Source: Glycine soja
Lineage: Eukaryota > Streptophyta > Magnoliopsida > Fabales > Fabaceae
Assembly: GCF_004193775.1 (NCBI RefSeq)
Contig: NC_041008.1
Coordinates: forward strand, 10,869,731 to 10,933,730
Direction of reading: 5' to 3'
Length of the DNA: 64,000 nucleotides
Position 1 is the first letter of the stretch. Each line of letters begins with the position of its first letter. Position numbers and translations under genes: made by a program. The notes beneath the pieces were generated by a model. The model did no database searches and had not been told where the DNA came from. It saw nothing but the letters and a program-made list of their open reading frames with translations. This document shows, piece by piece, positions 47,960 through 59,220 of the stretch.

Positions 47960-48950
47960 CTGCCTTGTTTCATTTGGCCCATGTCCCCGACAAGGCACCC
48001 ACACCCCTATGCTCTTCTTCTTCATCTATTTCATCTCCTCCACCACCACCGACCATTATTGAACTTCTTTCGCAATTTGATTCCATTTTTCAGGAACCAA
48101 ATCACTTACCCCTCTATCTCCTTATTGTTAGCCTTACTGCCAGAAAACTGAATTGGAAAGATAGGTGGCTACTATGCTCGATGTTGGCCTCATCTGGCTC
48201 AGTCAGAGCCCGTTCTCTGAACTGATAATCTTGGTTAAGAAGAAGGACGACAACTTGCATTGTTGCATCGACTATCGTGCTATGAACACCATTAAGATCA
48301 AACACAGATTTCTCATACCTATCATTGACGAACTTTTAGACGAATTGGGAAAGGCTTCATGGTTCTCGAAGCTCAACCTTTGCCATGGTTTCCACCAAAT
48401 CCGCATGGCAGATGAGGAAATTCCAAAACCAGCTTTTTGTACTCATCAGGGCGGCCACTATGAATACAGGGTCATGTTGTTCGGACTTTGCAATGCGCCA
48501 TCAACATTTCAGGCAGCCATGAACGAATTGTTTCAACTATTTCTCTGTAAATTTGTCGTAGTTTTCTTCGGCGATATCCTCATCTACAGTCCATCCTTCT
48601 CCTCGCATCTCAAGCATCCGGAAGCAGTCTTCACCTCCCTCTCTCAGGGACAATTTTACTTGCTCCAATCTAAGTGTATATTATCCCATAATAGTTTATG
48701 CTACCTCGGCCACATTGTATCATGAGAAGGGGTCGCACCAGACCCAACCAAAATTCAGACTATGGTAGATTAGCCTTTCCGATGGCTCAGTCCGATTTGT
48801 GCGGGTTTCTCGACCTCATAGGATTCTACTGCAAGTTTATTAAGGGCTTTGCAACTGTGGTTGTGCTATTGACGACCCTACCGTGGAAAGACAACTTCCA
48901 ATGGCACCAGGACGCCCAACTGGCATTTGACAAAATCAAGTAATTTATGA
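47960..48950 (+). pseudogene. Gypsy reverse transcriptase, active site mutated
   Basis: From 48216 in 48165-48725: 'SELIILVKKKDDNLHCCIDY', 'RAMNTIKIKHRFLIPIIDEL', 'WFSKLNLCHGFHQIRM', 'AFCTHQGGHYEYRVMLFGLC' and 'PSTFQAAMNELF'. The catalytic strand reads 'VVFFGDILIYS' (48558-48590) where the family has two Asp, so one catalytic Asp is Gly. Frames change near 48200 and 48720, after which 'LCGFLDLIGFYCKFIKGFA' belongs to the connection region. The enzyme that copies element RNA would be inactive. Confidence 0.9.
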
Positions 48951-49437
48951 TGGAGGCTCCTCTCTTGGCCACACCAGACTTCACAATTTCGTTCATTCTA
49001 GAATCAGATGCTTCTAAGTTTGCAATGGGAGTTGTCCTCCTCCAAAACTCCCACCCCATCGCATTCTACAACAAGGCTTTTTGTCCTCGTCTTCAATGTG
49101 CGTCCACGTATGTCTAGGAACTTCATGCCATCACCATGACGGTATGCAAATGGTGACATTACCTGTTGGGCCACCCGTTTGTCATCCTCACAGACCATAG
49201 GATTTTAAAAGTCCTGATGTCGCAAGTCATACAGACTCCAGAGCAATAGACATACTTGGCTAAATTGTTAGGTTACGATTATACAATTTAATACAAATTT
49301 GGTTTTAGCAACATTGTCGCTGACACTCTGTCCTGGATTCCGGTCAGCCAATTATTCTTACTATTGCTTCCTAACTTTGTTTTTGTGGACCAACTCCGCA
49401 AATCTTTGTTGGAAAATTCAACCTTCCAGGAGCTTCT
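48951..49437 (+). pseudogene. Gypsy RNase H
   Basis: Reads 'APLLATPDFTISFILESDAS', 'MGVVLLQNSHPIAFYNKAF', 'ELHAITMTVCKW', 'HPFVILTDHR' and 'NIVADTLSWIP', the standard order for gypsy RNase H with Asp residues of the active site kept (ESDAS, TDHR). Stops interrupt near 49117 and 49160. It ends in 'STFQELL', exactly where the solo LTR has inserted. Confidence 0.88.
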
Positions 49438-50518
49438 TGTAGAAGCAAATGTCTTTGGTGTTTTGATGATGATCATGATGATTTGATGCAAATGGGCTTT
49501 TCAAGTTTAAATTCAAGACAATGATTCAAGAATACAAGCCACAACATCAAGATGATCACAAGTATTTTAGGAAGGGAATTCCTAATTGATATAGCAAAAG
49601 GTTTGGCCAAGTAATTTAAGTTAAATAGTGTTTTTCAAGAGATTTACTCTCTGGTAATCGATTACTAGAGGGTGTAATCAATTACCAGTGGCAAAAAATG
49701 ATTTGTAACAGCTACTAAATATTTGAATTCAAATTTTAGACTGTGTAATCGATTACACAATATTGGTAATCGATTACTAGCAGTTAATAAACATTTTAAT
49801 TCAAATTTTAAAAGCTGTAATCGATTACACAAATCCTGTAATCGATTACCAGACAAGATTTTCAGAAAAATATTTCTAAGAGTCACAACTTCTCAAATGG
49901 TTTTTACATGACCACCAATGGTCTATATATATGTGACTTAGAACACGAATTTACTCAGAGTTTTTCAGAACTACAAGTGTTTATTCTCTCAAAGAGCAAA
50001 ATCATTTTATCCTCTTAAGAATTCCTTGGCCAATTCAATTGCAATTCATTAAGGAATCATTTGAGTGCTCAGATTGTAAAATCTATCTCTTTCAAGAGAG
50101 ATTCATTCTTCTTCTCTTTCTAATTCTCTAAGGGATTAAGAGACCGAGGGTCTCTTGTTGTAAAAGAATTCTGAACACAAAGGAAGGATTGTCCTTGTGT
50201 GTTCAGAACTTGTAAAAGGATTTTACAAGATAGTGGAACTCTCAAGCGGGTTGCTTGGGGACTGGACATAGGCACAAAGGTGTGGCCGAACCAGTATAAA
50301 TATGAGTTTGCATTTTCTCTTCCCTTAAACTCTTTTATTTATTATTGTTTTATATTTATATTCAGATTGTTCTATTTGAATCAATATTTAAGAAGTTCAT
50401 TGTTAAGGGAATTTGTAACTTGAATAGAAAGTGAAATAGAATTTTAATTGGGGAAATAGTTTGTAATATCTTAATTCAACCCTCCCTTCTTAAGATATCT
50501 GAGGCCACTTGTCTAACA
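49438..50518. mobile_element. Solo LTR, SIRE1/Maximus-like Copia type, nested in gypsy pol
   Basis: The 1,081-bp segment starts TGTAGAAGCAAATG and ends CTTGTCTAACA. It is flanked by a perfect 5-bp duplication, CTTCT, at 49433-49437 and 50519-50523. The gypsy reading frame continues across the site if the insert and one CTTCT are ignored, which confirms the borders. It holds five perfect GTAATCGATTAC palindromes plus one variant between 49653 and 49849, then a TATA run (49924). The length and ends resemble the long LTRs of soybean SIRE1-type Copia elements; that family name is from memory. No internal genes remain, consistent with recombination between two LTRs. Confidence 0.9.
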
Positions 50519-50523
50519 CTTCT

Positions 50524-51800
50524 TGTCCAAATTCAACAATGCCCAGAGACACATCTGGGCTTCACAATCAACCACAACCTCATATTTTTCAATGACAAGA
50601 TCTGGCTTCCAACGGACAATCAATTTATACCTTATTTGCTGGAAGAATTCCATATAACTCCTATTGAGGCGACATGGGTGTGGTGAAGGCCCTTCATCAT
50701 ATACAGGACAACTTTTTTTGGCCTAATATGTGATCCGACATTCGCCAATTTGTTTCTCGGTAACTTATTTGCCAACAAACTAAGTATGAAACTAAGAAGT
50801 CGGCGGTCTCTTCCAACCATTACCGATACCATCTTCAATCTGGGAAGATTTGTCCCTCAATTTTATCTCTGACCTTCCATCTTCGAACGACTTTACCACC
50901 ATTTTGGTGGTCGTGGACTGATTTTCTAAAGGGGCTCACTTCGGTGCCCTTCCCCCATACTATACAGCTCATAAGATCGCTCTTTTTTTTCTTGATATCA
51001 TCTACAAGTTACATGGGTTTCCCCGTAGCCTAGTATCGGACAGAGACCCTCTATTCATCAATTCCTTTTGGCAAGATCTTTTTCACTTAAGCGACACGAA
51101 GCTCCAAATGAGTACTTTATACCACCCTCAAACGGTCGGCCAAACAGATGTTCTCAATTGCATTCTTAAATAATACCTCCGAGCATTCGTCGATGATAGG
51201 CCAGCATAGTGGTTCAAATTTATAACACTCGCCGAATGGTCCTACAACACTACGATCTTTCACCTTTCCATTCCCAGCTATTCGCTTGGGCCTTCCCAGG
51301 TAGAGGCCGTCAATTCCTTGCTAGCAACATGGGAAGTCATTCATACCACTCTTTAGTGTCGTTTATCAAAGGCTCGGGCTACTATGAAACATTACGCCGA
51401 TAGTTATCATTGTGATGTTCAATTCTCAATTCATGATTGGGTGCTTGTTCATCTTCGTCCATACAGACAAACTTCTCTATCCGCGACTTACACCAAACTG
51501 GCCAAACGCTTATACGGGCCTTTTCAGATAGAAGAACACATTGACCAGCTTTTGTATAACCTCAAGTGGCCCAATTCGTCCCACATCCACCTGGTATTCC
51601 ATGTTTCATTATTGAAGCCTCACCAAGGACCCCCTCCTGTCAGTCAAGTTTGCTTTCCTTCCATCGTCATTGGTAATCATCAAATTATCGAACCACTGTC
51701 TATTCTCGACTGGAAGTGGGACGAGTCAATAACCCCACCAACCAAGCTCGTCTTGGTGCAGTGGGTTGGATTGCCTTTAGAAGACACAACCTGAAAACAC
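50524..51800 (+). pseudogene. Gypsy integrase and chromodomain-like tail
   Basis: Across shifting frames: an H2C2-type zinc region (50640-50830), the catalytic core with 'HFGALPPYYTAHKIALFF' (50938-50990), 'HGFPRSLVSDRDPLFINSFW' (51015-51072), and 'STLYHPQTVGQTDVLN' (51112-51160). The last position normally holds the Glu of the D,D-35-E triad but reads Asp. Then 51384-51794 gives 'HDWVLVHLRPYRQTSLS', 'KLAKRLYGPFQIEEHI', 'HLVFHVSLLKPH' and 'LVLVQWVGLPLEDTT', the integrase C-terminus plus the start of a chromodomain. Several stops. Chromodomains steer insertion into particular chromatin in this clade. Confidence 0.88.
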
Positions 51801-51863
51801 ATGGGATGATTTGTGTGCTTCCTATAACCTTGAGGACAAGGTTGATTTTCCAGGGGAGGGTGA

Positions 51864-52186
51864 TGATAGCAACACTGCACTACCAATCAGGCCTAATTAC
51901 CTTTGTGATTATGTGTAGTGCAAGAACAGAAGAAGACAAGCCTGTAGAATATTCTTCACTGCAATTCCATCCAACAATTCGGTTACAACCAATTTAGATT
52001 CCATGGCCCCAATTCTGTTATCATTTTGTTATTCTTTGCTTTATTGTTGTTTTCCTTGAAAGCCAATGATTGGCACAATTATTCCAACTCTATAATCACT
52101 ATAAATACCATGATAAGCAACAAAATAACACAAACAAAATTTCCCTTAATTTTCTTAGTGAATTTAGTATAGTAGCTCACCTAACA
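51864..52186 (+). repeat. 3' LTR of the gypsy element
   Basis: It matches 46430-46773 with several small deletions. It is preceded by CAGGGGAGGG and followed by TCACT. Confidence 0.9.
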
Positions 52187-52191
52187 TCACT

Positions 52192-53060
52192 CTACAAAAG
52201 AATGATCGCCAAAATAAAGGAAGTAATAAGAAAATTAAAACCTCACATGTTCTATCTGCCATCTATGTTGATTTTGGATAGTTGTGATAGTTTTCCAGAA
52301 TTATGGTTCTATTTAATGCATAAATTAAATGATCATGATCGTGTAAGAGCCAATATATATGTTGGTAATGTACTTGCTAAGTGGAAGCTAGCTAATACAT
52401 TGACTAATACCACACCAAGTCAAAGGATGCTTGTATTTGATGTTACTTGGATTGCTCCACATAAGGCTTGTTCAAAAGTAATAATGGCTTTAAATTGTGG
52501 TCTGTAGTTGTTTTAGTCACATCTTCTCTCAAATTTCTGTAACGTAAAGGTTTTTTCACTCATCATAATCACGATTGTAATCACAATTTAAAACAACAAA
52601 TGCAATATAGACGCAACATTTAGAAGCCAAGAGAATAAGGCAGGATGGAGATTGTTAAGCTTTGGGCCTTCTTTATAGACGTAATTGGGTGTTAGCTTTG
52701 GGATTACCTTTAGTCATTTTTTAACTCAATTGCAAACCAATAATTGATAAAATCCATTCATGTTAGGAGGATGTTTCAAAGCTAGGAGCGATTTTGGCAA
52801 AGTTCATGGGTATTTTTTCTTCTAAACACAACTTTAGTGTTAAATTTGTTAGGCAACAAGTCAATATGGTAGCTCATGTATGTTGGAAAGGATTTCCATT
52901 GACGGGATTTTGACCATTATGGGTGATTTTCGAAAAGTTATTATTGATATAGGTGAGTCAAGAAACTATTTACCTATCTTGGGTGATTTTTGTCACATCA
53001 AATTTGGGTGACACTAGTCAAAGGGGCACCACGAGTTTATTGTCGAAAAGTTATCATTTG
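52192..53060. other. Region with an unidentified open frame
   Basis: The plus-strand frame to 52507 includes 'LILDSCDSFPELWFYLMHKL' and 'VRANIYVGNVLAKWKLAN' downstream of the LTR. It has the look of real but unplaced coding sequence, truncated upstream by the gypsy insertion. I do not recognise the family. From 52510 to 53060 nothing clear is seen. Confidence 0.35.
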
Positions 53061-53070
53061 TCATTTATTG

Positions 53071-53280
53071 GGTGGCACCACCCTGTTCCATGACACCCTT
53101 TCAGGTGGCTTATCAAAACATGTGGCGCCACCCTATTTCATGCCACCAGGTCGTCTTTGTCATTTAGTGGGTGGCGTCACCCTGTTCCATGTCGTCGGCT
53201 TGTCTTTTATCTTGTGTGGTGGCACCATCCTGTTCCATGTCATCCCTTCAGATGACTTGTAAGAACATGTGGTGCCACCT
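53071..53280. repeat. Tandem repeat, period about 50 bp, five units
   Basis: Units beginning 'ggtggcaccaccctgttcca' start near 53071, 53121, 53170, 53218 and 53268, with variable linkers ('gtcatttagtg', 'cttatcaaaacatg', 'cttgtaagaacatg'). The repeats are GC-rich against an AT-rich background and keep GGTGGCNCCACC, itself an inverted repeat. Confidence 0.85.
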
Positions 53281-53289
53281 TAAGGTTGT

Positions 53290-53716
53290 CGCCTTCATTT
53301 TGTATAATTATAATTATAATTAAATAATTTTAAAAATTAATTTAATTTGAGTAAATTTATTAATTGAATAATTTAAGTGACTTTAATTAAATTAATTTAA
53401 TTTAAGTAATTTTGATAATTAGATTGTTTAAGTGATTTTAGGTTTTAATAATTTTAATTTTAATTTAAGTGACTTTAATTAATTTTTATTGTTGTTTTTA
53501 CTTTTATAAATTTTTAGTCTTTAGGGTTTAGAGATATTGATTAGAATTTAGGGTTAGTGATTTTATTAGGTTTGAGTTTCTATTTATTGATAGTTTTTTC
53601 TAATAGCAAAAAAATGTAATAAAATTGAGTTAAATTGAAATGCATTATAATAATTACAATGACAATTTGGATGAAATTAAATGATTTTTTTCATTCATGT
53701 CAAACTGATGTCAATT
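53290..53716. other. AT-rich spacer
   Basis: It is made of 'aattaatttaatttaagt' variants, then T-rich DNA. No gene seen. Confidence 0.6.
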
Positions 53717-54840
53717 TTATAGACAATTAGTTCTATTGTGCCCTTGATGCCTGCATTGGCTACAAGTGTGTACACGTTGAGATTCGGACCAATCCATTTC
53801 ATTCCTAATGTGTGGAGACCTTGGTCGACCCTTCAGACGTAATCTAGACTCATGTGGAATAATAATAGGGTCACTCCTTTCAGGTATGGTTTCTCCACAA
53901 CCAAGGGTATTCCAGTTTGCAAAATATGCTTGAATGATGGTCTCGATTTTGTATACCTTATCCACATATTGGTATTGATTGATGTTAAGATGGACACACA
54001 CTACAATGACGTGGGAGCAAGGATATCTGTAAGCTTGAAAAGCTTTACACTCACAGTAATTTTCCTTTAAGATAACATGTGTTCTTTTTCCTCCCCTTTG
54101 TGTTTCCTGATTGAGAGGCTCTTCAACGTCAAATTTTGTTTAGCCAATATCATATCTTTTAATGTGAAAAGTACAAGCTTCGGCGTGATGTTTTTGAAGG
54201 GCATCTAGCAAACTCTTGCAGTAGTGTCGTCCTGTAGAGTATTCCACTCTAGCTTGTGCTCCTCTCCTCATAAAATAGTTGACCGGTCTATCGTGCGCAA
54301 CCATAACCAGAGCCGTTATGGGCATATTTCGGGCATCTTTGAAAATTTGATTTACTACATTTGACAAATTCGTTGTCATATGGTCATATCTGCATCCACC
54401 CTGATCATGTGTCAAGCTCCATTTTTCTTTGGAAATGCCTTCAATCCAACATTGTATCTTGTCCCTAATATGCTTAAATTTTCCACTCTTCATTCAAATT
54501 AGTGCAAACAGGTTTTGTACCCTACAGAATTGTGTAAAAAATTGACAATTTGGTGACATTTTTTGACCAATAAATCCATATAAAAAAAACAATAGAAAAT
54601 CTAGCCAATGTAATAAGGTCTTGTTTTAATTATGCATTCTTGAATTTGTGGTTGAATTTGCTTGCAATATGGCAAATGCAATACACGTGATAAGCCTTGG
54701 GTGGTTGTCATTCCGATGACATCGTGTTAACTCATTTGCAAGTGCAACAATTCGTCCAAGTAGTATTTTAAAATGGTAAGACCAAGTTTTGCTTCCCCAA
54801 GGATTTTGTTTGTACTCAAGATGATGTATATCCAATTTTT
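53717..54840 (-). pseudogene. Mutator-like (MULE) transposase, C-terminal half
   Basis: On the minus strand from 54840: 'YHVYCICHIASKFNHKFKN' near 54690-54630, then 'CWIEGISKEKWSLTHDQG' and 'MTTNLSNVVNQIFKDARNMP' (54440-54320), 'FDVEEPLNQ' near 54140, and a SWIM zinc finger 'CECKAFQAYRYPCSHVIVVC' (about 54050-53995, needing a frame change). The closing segment has 'YQYVDKVYKIETIIQAYF', 'GRPRSPHIRNEMDW' and a CCHC knuckle CSQCRHQGHNRTNC (53767-53726). This is the standard end of MuDR-A-type transposases. The N-terminal half and catalytic DDE region are absent, apparently cut off before the Athila-like LTR that begins near 55.0 kb. No terminal repeats identified. Confidence 0.88.
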
Positions 54841-55009
54841 GTATAATTAATGAATAGATTTAAGAAGTGAAATTTGAATCATTTTTGTAAATTGGATAAT
54901 TATACGATTCTAAGCTATGATTGAGCAAGAAAAACAAACACTGGGAATGGCGAAGGATTATGAATGTAGGAGTTGAATATGCTGGGGGGCTTCCTACTGA
55001 AACTCCTCT

Positions 55010-56007
55010 TGATGTGATATAATTAATTTTTTTCTATTTAGTATCACTCTAGTTATCCCCTACATCTATTAATGTACTCTAACCGTGATTCCTCACATGA
55101 AAGAGCCTAATTCCCTTAATTTCTTTCTTAATCCCTCAAGAACTAAATTAGTTGAACCGCATGACTAATGGAGATGCATAAATAGGCTAAACAACTTCAC
55201 ACTATCCCTAGCAATGAAGCATTTAGATGTTCTTTCCGATTTTAAGGATTAAAAACATTTTCCAATGCCTAGCATATATATAGGTGATCAAACCAAATAC
55301 ATGTGAATAGGCACAGAAAAAGACAATGTAAACTAGTAATAACATTAAATAGATAGTGAGAATCATTACATCAAGAGAGTTTGGTGGAAAGCTCCCCAAC
55401 AATGGGTGATTTAGCCTTTCATTGTCATGAGAGGCTTAACTATACAAAAGGGATGAAAATATGAGGGGGAATGGAAGGAAGATGAGTGCAGAGGTAGTCA
55501 GAGGCTCCCAATGGTTGTCTTCTTCTTCTTCGAGCTCTAGGTTTCTGTATTACTCCCAAACAGAAGTGTCTCTCTTTTCCCCTATTTCTCACTTAAAACC
55601 CCTCCTGATCCTAGTTTTCATGATTTTCGTGCTAAGCACGAGTAAGTGACTGGGCGCTAAACACGCAACATGCGCTAAGCACATCTTCACGTGACTTTAG
55701 GCTTTCCAAGTAGTTTCCTCACGCTAAGCGGGATCTTCCTGCTAAGCGGCTACACCTCGCTAAGCGAGCCTGGTGCGCTAAGCGAGAATCATCAGGCTTC
55801 AACTTCTCTTTCAATCCCTCATATGTGTTTCTACAAAACAAAACCACCAAAATAGTATAAATCTAACAATTTAGACATCTACTACACAAAAACTCAGAGG
55901 ATACCAAAATTCCAATGATTCACACAAAAAGAAGCAATAAAAGTGGAGAAAATTGATAATTCCTATATGTCTTAATTACAAAATATGTTTTTGCACATCA
56001 ATTATCA
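55010..56007 (-). repeat. LTR of Athila-like copy C
   Basis: On the minus strand it starts TGATAATTGATG right after the polypurine tract. It includes a segment near 55340-55440 matching the other LTRs ('taaatagatagtgag', 'attacatcaa', 'ccccaacaa'). At least six CGCTAAGCG-like motifs lie at 55640-55790. Confidence 0.7.
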
Positions 56008-57455
56008 AAATCCCCCAAATTTAAAGCTTTGCTTGTCCTCAAGCAAAAATGAGCTAACTATACTAAGTTAGATTAATGACCTATTCAAAATGTATCAACC
56101 ACAGTATCTGAGATAATTGCGTACATTTCACAAATTTTTCATCTCCCCTAAATTTTGCATTTGTCATAATTTCAAGATAAAAGCATACAATAATGAACTC
56201 CAGAGATAAAATTGGTTAGCAAGCATGACAAACATCAAGGAAGATCAACCATGCTTCTTTCCTCACAAGGCTAATGTTTCTCTCAAGCACACAAGTGTTT
56301 CAGGTAAGTGTCTATTCATCCAAACAACTAACAGTAAATTCCCAACTTTGTATTTCATCTCATTCCATGCAATCATACATACACAATGTGGATCACTAAG
56401 GACTTTATTAAGCTAGTAGTGTGGTTGGGTTAGCAAGGAATTCATGGTTTTTCTTGGATGCAAAGCTTAGGTTTTAGGAGAGCATCACATATTCACTGTT
56501 TTCTTAACCTATCATGACTTCGTTGCTATAATCCAACCTTTATTTAGTTACCTCTTTAACAACACACAATATTTTTTTAAGATACAATTGCTTCTAGTTC
56601 CCATTTTTCATTCAGTTTTTTTTTTTACAATGAGCAATGTACCATATTCCACAGTTCACATTGACTATGCGATGTTGTTAATATCCCTGTATATAGGTAA
56701 TTCTATACATTCCCCCAAATTTAGGACAAATTTATCTTTCTCTAGGACAATGCTCACCTACAACCTAAGGTAAGGTATGCACAATAGTAATTTCATTCAG
56801 CTCATGGTTCAATAATAAATTCATTCACATTAGGCTCAAAGGGGTGCAAGGGATTCATTCATTTGCTAATACAGGGTGGATATTTGGCTCACTAGCTAAA
56901 ATTAAAATTAAACAACATGGCCTTGATCATTTCCACATCATGCATCTATTCAACATTCCGAGAATCATGCAAAATTAGTAATTTAAAATCAGTCGTTCCC
57001 TTACAGTTGAGATTTACACATCTCACTGATTTACAAAGCAAATAGTTTATCATTCCATAATTCCCCATCATGCAAGCTAACCGCTTCACTCATGCGCAAA
57101 ATTTTCACACTCTATCAATCAACACAATGCATGCTCACTTGAAGTCAGAAGTTTTCAGAAAGCGGTTATCAATACGCAGTTCACCCAAATCATGCAATCA
57201 ATTCAAACAAACAAGTTGCACCAAAATTTTGTGAATCAATCAGACCAAAAAGAAGGATTCAACTGACCAAACATCATTCAATCAAACCAAAAAGTATCAG
57301 ATTGTCTATCATGCATCAACTAAGTGTCTGAATTACCAAAACTACTAAGTGTTGAAAGTAATATGCTAAATCATAAATAAACTACTAAATCATAATAAAA
57401 TGAAAACTGTTTGAAATGCAAAAGAAATAAATAAAGTCCTAATCCTGCTACTCAA

Positions 57456-57580
57456 TCATGAGTGGGCCATAGTGCCCAAGCCCCCTGTGCGAAGGTGACA
57501 TCAGTTACATAATCAAAATCAATGTCAACATCAACAACACCAACATCAGCATCTGGATCCGGAGCATCACACCCCTCCAC
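57456..57580 (-). pseudogene. C-terminal end of the env-like/plant transposon protein (copy C)
   Basis: On the minus strand a frame reads CDAPDPDADVGVVDVDIDFD, then 'YVTDVTFAQGAWALWPTHD' and stops. Its ending parallels 'DYAVDMTVTRSTWDP' of the plus-strand copy at 59090-59130, so both are ends of the same downstream gene of Athila-like elements. An upstream stop closes the frame, so only the tail survives. Confidence 0.6.
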
Positions 57581-57799
57581 CTAACAAGGGAAGTTTGGAC
57601 TCCAGGCCAGGCCACCTGCTCCAAGAAAGCCTAAGGGGTCATGATCGATTGTTGTAAGGATAAGTGGTGGAGGCTCTGTGCAAGCAAGTATTGTCCTTGA
57701 TGCAAGCTCTACAACATAGGGATGAACTGGTCTGGTGGGATGGAAAAGAAAGAGGAAGATGGTCCAACGTGTCGCGCTAAGCGAGTCAGTCTCGCTAAG

Positions 57800-57945
57800 C
57801 GCAATTAGCTCCCTGTTAGAGAATAAGGCTTAGCGAGCCATGCAGATGGATGAGTTCCGCAGGGAACTTGAGAGGCAGAACTATGGAGCCATGTTAGAGA
57901 ATAAGGCTTAGCGCAATTAGCCTGTGGAGTACGATGAGTTTCGCA
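57800..57945. repeat. Local duplication at the meeting point of two Athila-like copies
   Basis: 'gttagagaataaggcttagcg' occurs at about 57817 and 57892, and 'cgcagggaacttgagaggca' at about 57858 and 57943. The block therefore repeats with a period of about 75-85 bp just where the minus-strand copy meets the plus-strand copy. Confidence 0.8.
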
Positions 57946-59220
57946 GGGAACTTGAGAGGCAGAACTGGCATAAATCCTTGACCAGGCAGATGGATGGGCT
58001 CATAGATGTGGCCCTGGTCAAGGAATTTTATGCAAACCTGTATGATCCTGAAGACAAATCCCCCAAACAGGTCTGAGTGCGGGGGAAGCTGATTAAATTT
58101 GATGCCACATCTCTTAATGCTTTTCTGGACACACCACCAGTTATTGAGCCAGGGGAGCAGTATACCACAAGGGGAGAAGTATACCACATATACCAGGTTC
58201 TACAGTATTCGCATAGACCCTCAGAAGATGGCCGCCAGACTCTGCATCCCAGGGAAAGGATTTGAACTTAATGCAGAGTGCGAACCCTAGAAGCTCCTGA
58301 GGAAGGATTTGACTACACTGGCGCAGACTTGGAGCGTCCTGTCCTATTCTAACCTCGCCCCCACCTCTCACACGTCCGATCTGAATATGGACAGGGCGAG
58401 GTTAGTTTATGGACTTGTTATGAGGATGGACATGGACGTGGGCTCACTCATATTAGGCCAGATCTCACAAATGGCCCAGTCCAACTCCTCCAAGCTCAGC
58501 TTTCCAGCCCTCATCATCGCCCTTTGCATGACCCAAGGAGTAGTTACAGACTCATTGACCTTTGAGTCCCTAAGCCCTGCCATTAATTTGGCATACATCA
58601 GGAAGAATTGCTGGAACCTGGATGATCCTACGATCACTTTTTCGGGGACCCGCAAAGCTAGGGCTCGAGGACCATCGGATGCTTATGCTCCTTTTTCTTC
58701 TACTCCTCCAGTTCCAGCCCCGTCTTCTTCTGCTCCAGCTTTCACTCCTACACCTCCAGTACCTTTCGGCCCCTCTGCTCCTAGCTCAGACACCATGGTG
58801 CCGATGCTGTAGAGCCTTCACCAGGGCTTATGCCTAGTGATGCAGAGCAATCATAACTTGGCTCAACATCGGCCCATCATTAGCATGGAGGATTTCATGG
58901 CTCAGGTGGCCTGGCCAAGAGTCCAGCCTTCTCCTTTGTGGGGAGGTGAGGCTCCTACAGCCTAGGAGCCGCAGCCAGAGGCACAACCCACGCCGGAGGT
59001 CACACAGGAGGCTAAACCAGAGGTCTCACCTGCTGCCACACTGCTTGTGGAGGTCTTTGAGGAGGAGGATGGCACTGCAAACACAGATTATGCAGTTGAT
59101 ATGACAGTAACGCGAAGCACCTGGGATCCCTAGCCTATAGCAGCACAGGAGACATCTCAGCTAGCTCAAGATGCTCCTTCCTCACCTCGGGATGATCAGA
59201 TACCAACGTAGGATGAGTGA
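57840..59220 (+). pseudogene. Env-like/'putative plant transposon protein' gene, decayed
   Basis: Reads 'QMDGLIDVALVKEFYANLYD' (57985-58040), 'KLIKFDATSLNAFLDTPP' (58088-58140), 'IRIDPQKMAARLCIPGKGFE' (frame change), then 58309-58812 'DMDVGSLILGQISQMAQS', 'LSFPALIIALCMTQGVVTDS', and a Pro/Ser-rich stretch. It ends after an acidic tail near 59130. Such proteins are common in legume genomes between integrase and the 3' LTR of Athila-like elements, where they replace or resemble an env gene. Their function is unknown. At least three stops and two frameshifts are present. The family label is from memory. Confidence 0.65.

Larger units (their letters stand above)
46430..52186 (+). mobile_element. 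Ty3-gypsy chromovirus-like element (Reina type) with nested solo LTR
   Basis: LTRs at 46430-46773 and 51864-52186 start TGATAGCAA and end CTAACA. Flanking pentamers GCACT (46425-46429) and TCACT (52187-52191) match at 4 of 5 positions, a plausible target duplication. Inside, in order, are a gag N-terminus, protease, reverse transcriptase, RNase H, integrase and a chromodomain-like tail, followed by a purine-rich tract (CAGGGGAGGG). The short LTRs and chromodomain-like end fit the Reina clade of chromoviruses. Most of gag is deleted and many stops and frameshifts are present. A 1,081-bp solo LTR splits RNase H from integrase. Confidence 0.9.
55010..57770 (-). mobile_element. Athila-like element, 3' part only (copy C)
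   Basis: Minus-strand order: tail of the env-like downstream gene (57760-57450), 3' non-coding block (57450-56020), polypurine tract (TTTGGGGGA near 56016-56008), and LTR from 56007 down to about 55010. The non-coding block and LTR align with those at 12.8-13.3 kb and 60.5-61.5 kb but are more diverged, so this is a different subfamily. The LTR starts TGATAATTGATGTGC. Its far end fades near 55.0 kb and no target duplication is seen. The LTR contains CGCTAAGCG-type motifs at 55640-55790. Confidence 0.7.

Noticed and set aside
49653..49849. GTAATCGATTAC repeats considered as a CRISPR-like array
   Set aside because: The units are 12-bp palindromes with irregular spacing inside a plant LTR; there are no spacers of fixed length or associated genes, and the genome is eukaryotic.
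52990..53262. 90-residue plus-strand frame over the 50-bp tandem repeat
   Set aside because: Its repeated 'GGTTLFH'-like peptide follows from the DNA repeat; unit lengths vary and would shift frame, so coding is unlikely.
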